Origin: Pseudofabraea citricarpa
Taxonomy: Eukaryota; Ascomycota; Leotiomycetes; Helotiales; Dermateaceae
Length of the DNA: 64,000 bases
Assembly: GCA_029641185.1 (NCBI GenBank)
Contig: JAPWGK010000002.1
Location: 124,001 to 188,000, forward strand
Reading direction: 5' to 3'
Below are positions 35,802 to 48,870 of the stretch, one piece after another (position 1 is the stretch's first letter; the number at the start of each line of letters is the position of its first letter). The translations under genes and the position numbers were made by a program. The notes under the pieces are model-generated. The model did not search any database and was not told where the DNA came from. It was given only the letters and a program-made list of their open reading frames with translations.

Positions 35802-38800
35802 GGTGCTGGTTTCTCAATATCTTTCGCGAGAGATTACATTCATGTTTTGGGAGGCGAGGGTTGTGAGGATATACTTTGCCGTAAAGTGGCAAGAGTGACT
35901 AGAGAGAGTGGGATCAAAAGAGAGGGATGAAAGTACAGTACGAGAATGACTGGATCAAGGTGGATCAAATCGGATTGGATCGAATCAACAATCTGAGAGG
36001 GAGATGAAGTAAGAGAGACAACAGAAAAGAAGAAAGAGAAAGAGAGAAACAAGCTTGTGAAAGAAAAGAGTCATACAACTCCCAGCTAGCTCTACCTACA
36101 TTGCACTTGAGCTCCTCTCTTCCCCATAGCGAGAAGAGAAGAAAACCAGATCTCTAGACATCACCCGCATCTCGTCCGATGACCGGCCGGCCCTTGACGT
36201 TGACACTTATTTTCTTTCTCTGTTTCCCCCCCGCCGAACTTGTCACTGCAACTTAAAGATAAGGCTTGCAGGATCTACAGATCAAGCTTAATTAGGAAAA
36301 GCAAGCAAGAAAAAGTGGCCGCTGCGTGTTCGGTAAAAGTGCCGTCTGGGGGGCTGCTGGGGTGCGGTCAAGATGCCGTCTTTTCCGTTTCCGTTCTGTG
36401 TTGTTTTATTCCCGAGTCGTGTTCCCTCCTTCCGAGAAGTTGTTTGTTGGTGGTCTATTTAGAGTGCGATTGGATTAGACTGCATCTGCTTCGTCGCATT
36501 TCCGAAGATAGCTGGCTAGATGGTGGTGAGTTAGCGATAAGGATGATAGGTTAGGTGGAAGTAAGTCAACCAACCAACCGTGCTTGAAATACTTCGATTT
36601 GGTTTTCTCTTTTTCCTTCTCTTTTCTTCCTCTTCTTTCAATCCTCTACTTTTATCTCTTTCAATCTTCTATTTCTTCTTTAAACCAAAAAATCAAACAG
36701 ATCAAAATCAAACATTCAAGTGTCTCTTTACCTAACAAGTGCGAAGTGAAAAGTGAACCGAGTACCGAGGTTTCCCCCAGTCGAGTCAGACAGCAAGAAA
36801 AGAAGAGAAAAAAAGACGGAGCGTTCCAAGCGAGAAAAGGATGGTTCCGTCAAATAATGCCTCACAGCCCTCTCTTCTGACCGATAACAAATGAGCGGTG
36901 TCATATCGTACTGCGTCCGGTCTCTTTGTGGGTAGACGCTGTACATACACGTGTAATGCAGGTAGGTAGGTCATGGTTGTCGGTGCATACCAACGGCCTT
37001 GAGCTTTGCCGAGTGCTATTCGATATCGCAACCACTTTACCCACTTACTCGCTCAATCCCAATCCTTATCTTTGAGATACATCGCCTCGCTGGGATTTTT
37101 TGAAGTCCATGGAGGGATTTTCAAATTTTCTGTCTTGTTTTTTCTTTCTTTTTTCTACTTCGACTTGTTTGCTGATTTGTTGTTTTTGATCGTTTCTGGG
37201 CTTGGGTTTCATGTTGTCGATGGCCGTCGCTTCGCATGGGATCGTTCCATGATGTTGTTGATGGAATGGAAGTAGCTCTTTCTTTCTCACGGCGCTGTTT
37301 TCGGTATCTGAATTAACAAGCTTAGTTCTTCCTTGGGGAAATTGACAATTAATTCCTGGGGATAAGTGTCCGCTGTTTGATTTTCTTATTTGCTCTTGGG
37401 GGTTTGAGCCGAAAATTGGGATTCCAGGTGGGATTCTGTTCGTTGTTAGTCTTGCTCAAGCCAAAAAATGGATCATGACTTTTAAGAGATTCTATAGAAA
37501 GGAAATTGGCTGGTGGAAATGTCGAGGCAGGCGTATACACTTGAAATGCCATTTTGATATCATCTTGAAGTGGGTTAGCAGAGAAACATACAGCAGTTCT
37601 CTCGGAATAAGTGATCGTTCCACAAACAGGCCTTGATGCATTCTTTTGGGTGCTGTGAACACATGTAGATGTAAATCTAGAATCATTCATTATTTGTGTA
37701 CATGTCGTGCATGTGTCATTTCTCCCGCGAGTGTTGTTTTCTGTCGTCCTGTCTCTTGACGTGTCAAACTAGTGTTGATACAGTACAACTGTGAAAATAG
37801 AGAGTCTGCTTCGAGCTCGCTCGGGCCAGTCGCACGGATAGTCTGTACCGGGACCTCGTAGATCCCCGAAGTCCGGTAGTTGGTAGAGAAATTCAGGTTT
37901 CGGCTGATGAGAATATCTGTTGCCGGCGAAGTACTGTTGTTAAGGCTCGGTCAAGTCAATGCTCCTCTCTTAATCTTCGCCAAATCACGGCACTTCATCA
38001 TCAGAGGCAACAAGGAGTCGACCAAGAACGAAAAAAAGGAGTCCAGAATCATCAGCGTCCATTGAGATGAAATCACAGCACCTTCGATAACGACTGCGCC
38101 ATTTGACAGCTGAACTACCAAGAGGCGCGATGACGAATCCAAGAAGGTAAAACAGGTCGGCTCACGTTTCAACGTCTTGTAACCTCTTGAACCTGAATCC
38201 GCCAGACCAGAAAACAAACAGTCCCGTACCGAATTCCGAGCACATTAAGCTTCCGAGCGCAGATCATTCCTTAGCGACCCGGTTTTCTCACTACCGCAAA
38301 ACTCTACCGTGCAGCAACAACAATACCGAACAAGATAAGCTGCCACCGAATCAGCCAAATCGAAAGTTGCGGGATTTTCCCGTTTGCCTAAATCTCGACG
38401 TTTTGACCGTTGATGCTGACTGTGAGCCTGTGAGGGCATATACTCGGAAATTCACGTGTTCCGTCTGACGCTGTTGGCAGGTCCAAACTCTTGGGATCCA
38501 GAACTTGACCTCCCGTACTCCAGAAAGTGTGGAGTTCATCTCATCTCTACTGCGCGTTTGAGATTGTTACCTCCACTGGGATTTAGCGAGCAAATGTTTG
38601 GGAGTCCAAGGAATCACTCTGTGAGATGTTCTCTTCGATCCAAACCCAGAATGCGTTCTCCCACCCGAGAGCAAACAACTATCTAGCAAAATACTGAATA
38701 AATCATTCAGATCAGAATCGAAGATTCTTACTTTGAATCGCCAGATCTGCAGAGTTCAGATGAGAAGGTTCTTGGGGGTTTGGTTTCGGGAGATCGCTTA

Positions 38801-39127
38801 TCTCAAATAAAGGGGTGTTGTGCTTAAGCGAAGGTAGATCATCGGTGCCGTGACCAGGTACGGCACCGGTGGTTTAAAGTTTCTTTCCTCATTTGTGCGA
38901 CTTTGCACAACATCTTGAAGATGAGGTTACATGGTTAATCATATCTGAACAATCCTTGGAGGAGAACTGCAGCGATGCCATAGCCTGGACGAACGTGCTC
39001 CTGGCTTCTGACCATATATAAAGCATGGAAGCAGCAAAGGACAGACAAGAGCATCCAAACATCAGATCTCTTTCTCCAGCACCAAAGAACCAGCAAAAGA
39101 ACCAGCTCAACTAAACCCACCTCCAAA
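35802..39127. other. Intergenic, 3.3 kb
   Basis: Promoter of the MFS gene at the left and of the SnoaL-like gene at the right. The middle has pyrimidine- and purine-rich tracts (for example 36600-36720 and 37130-37160). No ORF carries a recognisable domain. Confidence 0.45.
39014..39021 (+). promoter_or_regulatory. TATA box of the SnoaL-like gene
   Basis: A clear ATATATAA lies 107 bp upstream of the start codon at 39128. It would place the transcript start near 39045 with an 80-nt leader, suggesting a regulated, strongly expressed gene. Confidence 0.6.
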
Positions 39128-39589
39128 ATGAAGTTCTCTATCCTGCCAACTCTGCTCCTCGCCGGCCTCTCAATGGCATGTGCACAAGAAGCCGCTCTCC
39201 CCAACTGCCCTCCCCGCGCAGCGACGCCCGAAGAACAGCGAGCCATCTTCGCCGACTTCCGCCAGAAGTTCTTCGTCGACAAGAACGCAACGTCGGCCAT
39301 CAACGACCACTTGGCTGAAGACTACATCCAGCACAACCCCAGCGCGTTGAGCGGCAGACAGAATGCCCTCGACGCCCTCGGCCCCGTCCTGGCCCTCTTC
39401 AACACGACCATCGCCAATTTTGGCTTCGACGAGAACGTGGGCTGGGTCCATTACAGGCTCGACTTTGGAACGGGTCCGTTCAGCGCTGTTGTCGACGTCT
39501 TCCGCTTCAATGGCTCGTGTATCCAGGAACATTGGGATGTGGTCCAGGCGAGGCCTGAGAATGCTACGAACCCGCTTGCTTTGTTCTAG
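39128..39589 (+). CDS. Small secreted SnoaL-like (NTF2-fold) protein
   Basis: Single exon, 153 residues. The first 19 residues form a signal peptide (charged K-F start, hydrophobic L-L-L-A-G core, A-C-A cleavage-like end). The mature part follows the SnoaL-like/polyketide-cyclase pattern: a helix with F-F-V-D-K-N, then A-I-N-D-H-L-A-E-D-Y-I-Q-H-N-P, G-R-Q-N-A-L-D, and the strand pair V-D-V-F-R-F-N-G-S-C-I-Q-E-H-W-D-V-V-Q. Several N-x-S/T sites could be glycosylated (N-A-T, N-T-T, N-G-S). In secreted fungal members the substrate is unknown; others in the fold are cyclases or dehydratases. A TATA box and short leader precede it. No biosynthetic neighbours. Confidence 0.85.
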   Translation: MKFSILPTLLLAGLSMACAQEAALPNCPPRAATPEEQRAIFADFRQKFFVDKNATSAINDHLAEDYIQHNPSALSGRQNALDALGPVLALFNTTIANFGFDENVGWVHYRLDFGTGPFSAVVDVFRFNGSCIQEHWDVVQARPENATNPLALF

Positions 39590-42568
39590 ATGAAGACAGC
39601 CGGGTTCGGGGAGTGGGGTTGAACTTCTTTTCTTCTGTGGATTACTTTGATTGAGAGTTTTTGAGTTGGAAGACGCTGGTCGAGAGAGAGAAAATAAGAG
39701 TAACGAGCGTGATGAGTTATGTATATATCTGTATCGAAGATGGATAGCTTCAAACGTACATATCGAATACATATGTAAATACCGAACAATTTCGCATTGT
39801 CCCATCTCGAATGACATCAACAGCTCTGATCGTGATTAGAAAGGATAATAGGCATATGGCATTGATTTAGCTGGATAGCCCCTTGACAAAATCTACCTGT
39901 AACCCATTTCCCCTGATGTTCAAATAACCCCACATAGGATATAATAGAAATAGTGGTTTTTGAACTGCCGTCTTGGCTACCTCAGATGCCGTTCAATCCT
40001 TGTCTATACTGTTTGCTGGCACTAATTTAACATGTCGCAGAACCAGAGAGTGCTTTAACAGTGTGGAAATATACGGACGGATTCATTACCTACTGTCAGA
40101 TACCTGAAGAACTAGGCATAGCACTATACTTTATAAAGGGCAAACGGAACGAACAAAGCTATTCAACAAATGAACTTGATTCTAACATTACAGTATCGGT
40201 CCCTTGGTTTCATCGAACGCACCTCGGTAATGACAGCCCTTTGAGTTCAGAAATCGATAAGGTCCATCTTGGATTTACGGCACCATACCTTTCTTGCTCA
40301 CTTCTACTGCATCATTATACCGCTGCTAGCTTGGTTCTTGTTGTCAGTCTCGCGTTGGGTCGATAAATCAAGGCAGGATCCTCGTCCAGCAGGTAATTAT
40401 CCTTCCATCACACGGCTTAGAACGGCTTTCGACCCAGCACCATCCTTTCACCAGTGCTCAACCCGTGCTCATGAAATCAGCGCCAATATCTTGTGTCTCG
40501 TCGAATCAAATGGATCTCTAGCTAATATGTTCACATATTTATATGCTTAGAACAAGAGCTTCCGGGCTAGATTTTGCTACGGAGAATATACATACGACTG
40601 AGGCTCCTGTTCTGCAAGGAAATCTTGGCAAAAGTACTTATACCTCCTTCCAGATCGACTGAGCGCGTCGGTGTTCAAAATTGAATGCTAATTTACTATT
40701 GGAACGGCAAGATTTGATCATTCTCCTGCGCATAATACTCTTCGGTAATTGTGGAATCAGCTATCCTAGTTTCAATATTGTCTATTTACCAATTATTCAA
40801 GATGGTGTATTTCATAGCCCCAACGGAAGTTTACGTGAACATTTTTACAACATTACCACGTCGGAATTCAGTACCCTCTTGGAAGAGTGCCAGAGTTTGT
40901 CGCTACAAAGAGTTAGAACAAGCTGTATTACTTGAGCATCTCCTCGCGTAGCTTAGAGAGCTTCAAACAGCTAGCTACTTAGTCGGAACATACCAGATTT
41001 TTTGGCATAAAAAACCACCGAATTACTAGAACGGGTCAGTCATAACTGACGCTAGTATGCTTCTCGAATTTATCATGTGTATTCCGGCACAGTAAGTATT
41101 TGAGAAATCATAGTAATCTACATGATCTTCTACTCTTCTAAACCCTCGAAGATACATATCTGTGAAATTATTGAATCAACTGGTATTGGCCCCTCTATTC
41201 TCGAGACTAAGAGCTCGGGATTTTTTGTTTCCGATTGCTATAAGTTTTTGAAGGCACGTGTATGTAACTAGAGGCCGATATACTCTAGCTATAGCCTTGT
41301 GTCGGAGAAGACCAGTAATGCAGCCACGATGCAGTGACTCCAATTTGGATTTTTCTTGAATACTGTAGACTACTATGGCTGCTTGGACCCCTGTGCATAG
41401 AAACAAATTCCCCGGCGTGAGAGGACCCTGCGGCCTTTGAGATTTCCAGTTCCCTGAATTCGAGTTGAGATTGACAGCTTACTTTTGGCTGAGTTTCCGA
41501 ATGCAGACTAAGATGATCTCTGACTTAATACAACAGCACCAGAAGGTGCAAGTTGAAGAAGTATTTCTTTCCCGGGGTGATGTTAAAAGTTATCAGTATT
41601 GTTTTCTGATTGTGTCTAAGCTGATGACTGACTTCTCCGAAGGGACCTTCACTTACGGTTTGCTCGGAGATATGAATGTTCCTTCCTTCAAGATCCTGAA
41701 GGTCTTGAATGAGCATCTCGAGCAACCGAGCTTTCAAGATCTCTCAAGAGAAAGAAATTAACAGCACTCTAACCTCAGTCTGCGAACAACTACCACAGAG
41801 CCAAGCCAAGCCAGCGCTTCCTCAAAGTTAAGCGACACAGCAAGTGAGTGCTTCTAGAAACAGAGGAATCTCGTGCAGAGCTACAAACCATCTCTTTGCC
41901 TGCCGCCCGAGCGAGATAATTCGCAGCAAAACAAGTATATCTGTCCTCGAAGCAGGCCGGAGAGGAGAAAAAAAGTGGATTCCAAATATCAATCTCTTGC
42001 GTCTTGCATCATGGAAAAAAAGCTTATATTTTCTCGCCTCCTGGCAAAGCTACCCCTATCCTAAGCGACACGGCGCAAACGAGGTTTCTTCCCGAGCTTT
42101 CCATCGCACATGTGAGCGAGGGCCAAACGGCGTCGCACAAGTACAGAGACGAAGACCAGAAACCCAACACCGACCAAACAAGACCGGAGACGCGAGAAGA
42201 TGCGGGATTTGCTCGCTCTCGTGCGATGTGTCGTGCGGGAGAGGAAGGATCTGGAGAATCCAGAAAGCTTTGAACAAAGACTCCGGCTGAACCAGGTCAC
42301 CTCATTACCGATCGTCCGATATCGCCGGTCGTACGACTTTTTTTCGCCGTAAGCGACCCATTCGACCTCTGGCCTTGGGAGAAGGTATATATATATGTAT
42401 ATATAACTCTCGCGGTTGTTGCTTTTTCTCTGGTTCTGTCTTTCTCGGATGAGAATCTAATCTTGCACCAATAAAGACGAAATCTCGGATTGAACTAATA
42501 CCAGGGATAAATATCATCAGTATCCCTCTTCGATCAGAGAAAGAAAAAAAGAAGAAGAGAAAAAGATC
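39590..42568. other. AT-rich intergenic region, 3 kb
   Basis: The part 39,850-41,800 is AT-rich with broken frames, and differs from the GC-richer genes around it. It may be decayed repeat DNA, but no ends, long terminal repeats or transposase motifs can be seen. The right end is the promoter of the acetate permease. Confidence 0.45.
42385..42405 (+). promoter_or_regulatory. Extended TATA element before acetate permease
   Basis: A run of alternating T and A (TATATATATATGTATATATA type) about 165 bp upstream of the start codon at 42569. Strong TATA elements fit an inducible carbon-source gene. Confidence 0.5.
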
Positions 42569-43916
42569 ATGGCAGGAACGTCAGATCCCGAGACGACCAC
42601 CACAAGCCGCTCGTCGTTCAGCAAAGCCGCCATGGGGCTGCGGCAACGTAGACATGGAGGAGGAGCGCCGAAGATCAAACACCGCGTTCCCATCGGCCAG
42701 CCGGGAAATGCCACGACGCCCTTCCATCGTGACCTGAGCAGCAAGCGGAATATCGGAAACCCGTCGCCCTTGGGCTTGTGCGCCTTCGCCCTCACGACCT
42801 TCATCCTGAGCGCCATCAACATGAGCGTTCTTGGCGTCGAGACGCCGGCCATTGTCATCAGCAGCGCGTTGGCTTATGGCGGGCTGGTGCAGTTGCTTAG
42901 CGGCATGTGGTGAGTTCTTTTTTCTTTTCCTTTTCGGTCTTCTTTTCTTGAGTTTTGTAGTCTTCGTTTATTGGGGAAGAATTAAAATGATTTGTCTTTA
43001 TTTTATGACCTCAGGACAAGTCCCGGGGCTTGAGATGGATAAAGAGAGAGTTTTTTTTGGGGGGGAAAAGAAGAAAAAGAAAGAAAGATGAAGTGAGAGT
43101 CGAGATTGGGTTTTCTTTTTATATGTTCATTTTTGTTTCTCTATAAAAGAAAAGGGGGAAAAGAGAGAGCTGCAGAGAAATGCTTCACAAACAAGAGCTA
43201 ACTGGATATGTAAGGGAAATGGCAATTGGCAACACCTTCGGGGCAACCGCGTTATCCTCATACGGCGGATTCTGGATCAGCATAGCGATCATCCTCACAC
43301 CAGGGGGGTTCAACATCGTCGAGACGTACAAGGACTCAGAAGAGTTCCAACACGCATTCGCACTATTTCTCTTCGTGAGTTTCCCTCTCCCTCCCTCTCC
43401 CCAAAAAAGAAAAGAAAAGAAAAGAAAAAAAAGGAAGGAAAAAAAGCTAATGGAGACAAACAAAAGGGCTGGTTTATATTCACGACCCTGCTCGTCTTCT
43501 GCACCCTCTCCTCGTCCATCGCCTTCGTGTCCATCTTCGTCACGCTCGACATCGCCTTCCTGTGCCTTGCCCTCGGCCGCCGCTTCCCGTACCTGGCCGT
43601 CGTCGAGTCGGCCACGTACGAGCCGCACGTCAACCTGACGTATGCCGGGGGGGTGTTTGGCATGCTGAGCGCCTTCGCCGCGTGGTATAACGCGTTTGCG
43701 GGTATCATCGAGAACAGCAACAACAGGTATGTCTTTATCTTATTTTATGTTTTTGACGAGGAGGAGCTGGGCAGGTTAGATGATGGTTGGGTGAGATGAG
43801 TGCTGACCCTGATCTGATGTAGCTTGTTCACTGTCCCCGTTGGCCACTTTCCCTGGAGCGAGGCCGGCCAGGCTCATCATGCCGAGAGGGAGAGGGAGGA
43901 GGAGGACGACGTTTGA
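42569..43916 (+). CDS. Acetate permease, GPR1/FUN34/YaaH family
   Basis: Plasma-membrane acetate (and probably succinate or ammonium-linked) transporter with six membrane segments. Exons 42569-42909, 43215-43374, 43467-43726 and 43823-43916 join in phase to 284 residues. The first intron is long (305 bp) and ends after a GCTAAC branch point. The signature motif is present as N-P-S-P-L-G-L, followed by G-L-V-Q-L-L-S-G-M-W; after intron 1 comes E-M-A-I-G-N-T-F-G-A-T-A-L-S-S-Y-G-G-F-W, the conserved family block. The N-terminal 65 residues are hydrophilic. The tail after the last segment ends in acidic Glu/Asp residues. In Aspergillus and Saccharomyces relatives these genes are induced by acetate, which agrees with the TATA element upstream. 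Confidence 0.92.
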
Positions 43917-45026
43917 GGGTTTTTGCGGCTTCTGGAGATTGATTGATTTTGTTTCGAAACAGGGTATGGGCCTCGCTCGCTGGGGAGGGAGGTCGTGTAA
44001 GAGATTTGCTGTGTTACAGTTCTACAAAATTTATATAGACGGGTATGGTTATTGTAATTGGAAGAGACCATGGCGTAGATTCATGTTGCTTAGAAAAGGG
44101 TTGACGAATAATTCCGGCTTGGTTGTGGTTGTGTCAGCCATCTCCTAGTGTTTAACTTGCTCTGTTTTGCTTCGGCTTGCTACTCACATGCTACATTCTA
44201 GATCCCAAATCCCAAAGCTAGAAGATAGCGACGATATGGCAAGGGTATAGTCAATCAATCCTCGCGCTCGGATCATACTTTATAAAGCACAGTACAGCTA
44301 GCTATACGACCAAGTCAAACCCCGTGTATCCTTCTCGAAAATCAAGGAGGGCCGTTTCAATTCGACCTTTTTGTTTGCGTGTTGCCTATATAAGAAGTCC
44401 TTCCTAACCCGAAGCACACCAAAAAAGAAATCAGAAAAAAAGAAGAGAAGAAAAGAAGAGAAGAAAAGGATCATTTTTCAACTACGGTCCTCCTTCTCAT
44501 CCCAGAACCTCACGAGCAAACCCGACCCAGTCCAGCTCGACCCAGTTTAACAGAGAACATGTGGCAGCAAGGTAAGGTGAGAAGAGTAAATGAAGACACG
44601 GCATGAGTTTCTTAAGAGGTATCGCGAGAGAACATGAGTGGATCAGCTAGATAAAGATAAACTAGGGCAAAACAATTCCCATTGACTGAGTCACTCAAAA
44701 GAAAAGAAGGATGGTCAAGGAAAGGAGGATAGTCAAGAAGAGAGAAAACCAATATCTTCTCAATTATTAGCACTTCCACATCAAACCATACCATACTATA
44801 CCACAAAGAGATATATGTATAGACCCCATCTCACGAAGGAAAACACTCTGGAAGTGCCGGAAGAAAAACCGTGGATGTGTATCATGCATGATGTTTATTA
44901 TATATATACATACACAACTTCTTGCACCCCCCTCTCTTGTTCTCCTATAATCCAATGATGATGACCAAAGAATCTAAAACCCCCCGACCGAGAACCAGAA
45001 ACAGAAAAAACCACCCAATCTAGCTA
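43917..45026. other. Convergent intergenic gap
   Basis: About 1.1 kb between two converging transporter genes. Contains purine-rich tracts near 44430-44470. No ORF is recognisable. Confidence 0.5.
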
Positions 45027-46956
45027 TTAATTCTCAGCGCGATACTCATGCAGGCCATCCCCGGTCTTCTCGTCCAACGCCGTGCTGTGTCCTCCAGTCT
45101 TGCCACCCTCTCCCGCAACCGACGCGCGGATCTGGCGGAAGGTCGTGGTCGGGACCCAGTGGACGCTCTTGCGCGCCACGCTAACTTCCGAGTAGAGCTC
45201 GTCGACCTGCTCGAGCGTGAGGCCCTTGGTCTCGTAGATCATAAAGTAGACGAAGGCGATACACAGGAAGCAGCACCCGAACCAGATGAAGAAGATCTTG
45301 GATTGCAGGTTGGCGTTGCCAGGGCCGTAGTTGACTAGGTAGGGTGTTGAGTAGGCGATGGCCCAGTTCAGGAGCCAGTTGGTGGCGGTTGTCATGCTGA
45401 GTGCCTTGGCGCGAACCTTCAATGGGAAGATTTCTCCGGTGACGACCCATGCGATAGGACCCTGGGGATTGGTTAGTTGAGAATTAACTTATAAGGACCA
45501 AAAAGAAATACATACCCAGGTAGAGGCGAAGAAGAAGATGTAAATGCACACGAATGCAATACTGGCTTTTTGGGCGGCCAAATTCTTCACGATGGCATTT
45601 CCTTCACCATCCTGTCCAATCGTAGTCGTTCCAAGGACAGCAACGATCAGTTGGCTGACGCACATACCGATAGCTAAAACCCCGTTAATTAATTGTAATC
45701 AACAAAGAGGATGGATGATCTTACCTCCCCAGAAGAGAAGTGGTCTTCTACCCCACTTGTCAATAGCATAGAGACCTGGGAAAGTTGAAGCTGTGTTGAC
45801 GGAACTGGTAATCATACTGATGATGAACGGGTTGCTGATTCCAGAATTGCGGAAGTACTGTGTACCATAGTAAAAGATAAAGTTGATACCCGTGAGCTGT
45901 TGAAGACCTTGAAGCAGACATCCGGTAGCCAATCGCTTGCGAATGCCAGCCTTGAAACAATCCGAGTAAGTCGACTTTCCAAGCGACAATTCGTATTCGT
46001 GATTGGCTTGAATCTCGCTCAACTCATCAACAATGGCAGCGTGGTCTATAGGGAGACGACGAAGTTTAGATAATGACTTTGCTGCCTTCTCTGGCTTGCC
46101 AGTCTTGATCAAGTATCGAGGTGTCTCGGGTAGGATCAACATTCCAGTGATGAGGATCAGAGCCCAAGCGAATTGGACAGCGATCGGAATTCGGTATGAA
46201 CCAGTATCATTGCGCTTCGCAGTAGCATTGTCGACAATGGCTGCGAGAAGGAGACCGATGGTGATAGCAAGTTGGTAACTTCCTACGATAACTCCACGAA
46301 TCCACTTGGGTGCCGTCTCGGATTGGTAAAGTGGAACTGCAGACATGTTAGCTTGCGATTTTAGAAGCGAGGACTCGACTTACTCAATGCAGACACCAAA
46401 CCAACACCATAACCAGCGAAGAAACGACCAGCGTTGAACATGGGCAAAGCAGTTGCCGCAGTTTGTAGAATGACACCCAGAATGAAGACGAAGCACGAGA
46501 AAACCAATCCCATTCGCCGTCCAGCAATATCACCCATGGGCGCAGCACTGAGAGCTCCAAAGAAGGTACCAGCCGAGAGGATGGAGACGACCAGTGCGGA
46601 TTCGGAAGGAGAGACATCTGGATCGCCGTCGGTGTTAACGTAACCTGTCGAGAACTCCCTCTGCCAATATCTGCCAAAGTTAGCTGTGAAGTATGAATGA
46701 CTCGCGAGATTAAACATACGGCATAGCGAGAATTCCACCAATGGTACCGGTATCATAACTGAGAGCATTAGCCGACCAGCCCGTTAAGTCAAGTCGCACA
46801 GGACCACGAACCCGAAGAGCACACCACCAAAAGCGACAAACATGCCAATCAAAATCTGGGTCGCGTTAGCAGTGCAGGCATTCTCTGGAGAGTCGTACTC
46901 ACAGCCGGCCATGATTTACCTGGCACGCCCTCGGGCTTCTTCAAAGCGAGACCCAT
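45027..46956 (-). CDS. Hexose transporter, MFS sugar porter family
   Basis: Plasma-membrane sugar:H+ symporter or facilitator with 12 segments. Seven exons (46956-46903, 46855-46812, 46758-46720, 46670-46384, 46336-45725, 45673-45516, 45461-45027) give 542 residues, all introns 47-54 bp. The small 5' exons split segment 1, a layout common in fungal hexose-transporter genes. Family motifs: G-Y-D-T-G-T-I-G-G after segment 1, D-I-A-G-R-R-M-G between 2 and 3, P-L-Y-Q-S-E-T-A-P-K-W-I-R-G in 4-5, P-E-T-P-R-Y-L-I after 6, Q-Q-L-T-G-I-N-F in 7, D-K-W-G-R-R in 8-9, and Y-E-T-K-G-L-T-L-E-Q-V-D after 12. The C-terminal tail is Gly/Thr/Glu-rich. The full motif set supports a working transporter; affinity and sugar cannot be told. 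Confidence 0.93.
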
Positions 46957-47037
46957 CTTGTTGCGATTCGGTAGGACAAAGTGACAATGCCTCGAAGAGA
47001 TGGAGAAGAAGCAGTCGAAGCTGGGGAGGTGGAGGGG

Positions 47038-47044
47038 TATATAG
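47038..47044 (-). promoter_or_regulatory. TATA box of the hexose transporter gene
   Basis: On the - strand a CTATATA lies about 85 bp upstream of the start codon at 46956. Confidence 0.5.
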
Positions 47045-47769
47045 CTCCCTGCCGTACGGTAGATGACGAGAGGGCAGACGCAAGACGCAAGACGCAGTGC
47101 AGTGCAACCCAGATGCTGTCGGGTAGGCGATGCAATGCTAGGACCGCATCGGGCTCTTTCGGGGCTGATCTTGACCAGCCAGGTCTGGGGGATGGGGATG
47201 GAGATGACTGGGGGAGCATTACGCTGTGACCTGGAGAAAGAGGGAAAGGGCCGAATTGGCAGCAGGAGAATGGAGCCATGGGAAGCATCTGGTGATCGAG
47301 TCTGGTCTCAGTCTGTGTGCTACCGTGAGGGCGGATCAGCGCAGGACCCAATCAGCAGAGCCGCCCTCGACCGAATCTGATCCTTCTACCCCGCAGAAAA
47401 GATGGTAATAAGGTTGAGGCATGCTGCTGGGTTGTGATCCTGGTTTAGTGTGTAGTTTGTGGTGTCGTTGTGGTGTCGTTGTAGCTACAAGGGCCCCCTT
47501 CAAACGCCGTTGACGGCCTTATGTGCGGCCAACAGGAAAGGGCCGACTTTTTCAGCGAGCCGAGGGGAGGATCCCAGGAGGGCAGAAACATGGGGCAGCA
47601 GCAGCAGCACGGGGTAACCGAATCCTGGGACATGGGGGAGATGAGCGGTTTTGTGGTTGGTGTTTGTCGTGTTGTATGTGTGTTTTTTTGCACGCGAAGG
47701 ATCGTGAAGGATTCTCAGTTGTGGGTTGTGGGTTGTGAGTTGTGGATATGCTGGAGTCTGGAGTCCGGA

Positions 47770-47820
47770 GGCTGGATGCTGGATGCTGGATGCTGGGAAT
47801 TTGGAATTTGGAATCTTGGG
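47770..47820. repeat. GGATGCT and GGAATTT short tandem repeats
   Basis: Three GGATGCT heptamers followed directly by GGAATTT heptamers. The two tracts differ in two or three bases and may have a common origin. Confidence 0.8.
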
Positions 47821-48841
47821 AGAACATAGTCCGTACCGTGTCATTGTACAGTTTTGTTCGGAGTTTGTTGTGGGTGACAAGCTGGTGCGGGAATAATCCA
47901 TGTGGGGAAAGGCGTTTGAGCTCTTGCGCCTGTTGGATTCCTGAGTCGAGAGTGGTAGCATCACGTGTGGCTTGACGCCATGCCAACGCCAACGCCAAAG
48001 ATCTGCCTTGGAAGAGGGAATGCCGCGGCACCCAGTCATCTTGTCGTCTTGTCTTCGCCTTCGTAGATTTTTGGCTTGTGTAGGTATAGAACCATAGCGA
48101 TGGGTCGATAGCAAAGCAACGTTGATAACGTGTCGAGTCGCTAGAGCCACTCGGTCGCGTACAGTAGTTACAGCAGTTTCGAGACACTGCATACCAATCA
48201 ACCAGCTCTCGTTTTTCAGCTCATCTCAGCGGCAAGTCAGCTGAATTCCCAATTTCCAATTAATTTAAAAGAAGGCGACACGAAGGAGAGAAGACATCAA
48301 ACAAAAAGACACACAGGACAGTCAGCTGTGCGATCCTTTACCAGAAAAACCCCAAGAACGAAAACCAAGTGGCGAGCACCGATCACCAACCACTAACCAC
48401 CAACTACAACACTCACAACCAACCACAACCTCATCAACCCCCCCCTGTGGCAACAAACTCCTAGGCGTAACCTTACCCCGCCACTACCCGGCCGCCCCAA
48501 AACTTGGTCGTCAGTCGCCAGTCGGCTACCGTACTTGACTTTGCTTGGCCAAAGCTTGCCAACGACCAACGACGTACGGTGCTTTTTGAATGGTATTATT
48601 ACTCCAACACGTTATCAGCGTGAGCCTATTTAGTATCTACTACTACCTCGCTCGGAATCGCCGACCGACTCGGGCGAAGCGAAGCGAAGCAAAGCAAAGC
48701 AAAGTCAAACCTTCTGACCGGGCCTGATCTGATCTCATCCAGATAAGAACTATAGCTCGAAGAAGTCGAGGTCGAGGCCCAAGTCGAGGCCCCAGTACAG
48801 TAGTAGTCGAAGCGAGTAATTTGGCGAACTCAGTGCAGTGC

Positions 48842-48870
48842 AGTGAAAGTGAAAGTGAAAGTGAAAGTGA
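48842..48870. repeat. GTGAAA hexanucleotide microsatellite
   Basis: Between four and five GTGAAA units in a row. Confidence 0.9.
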
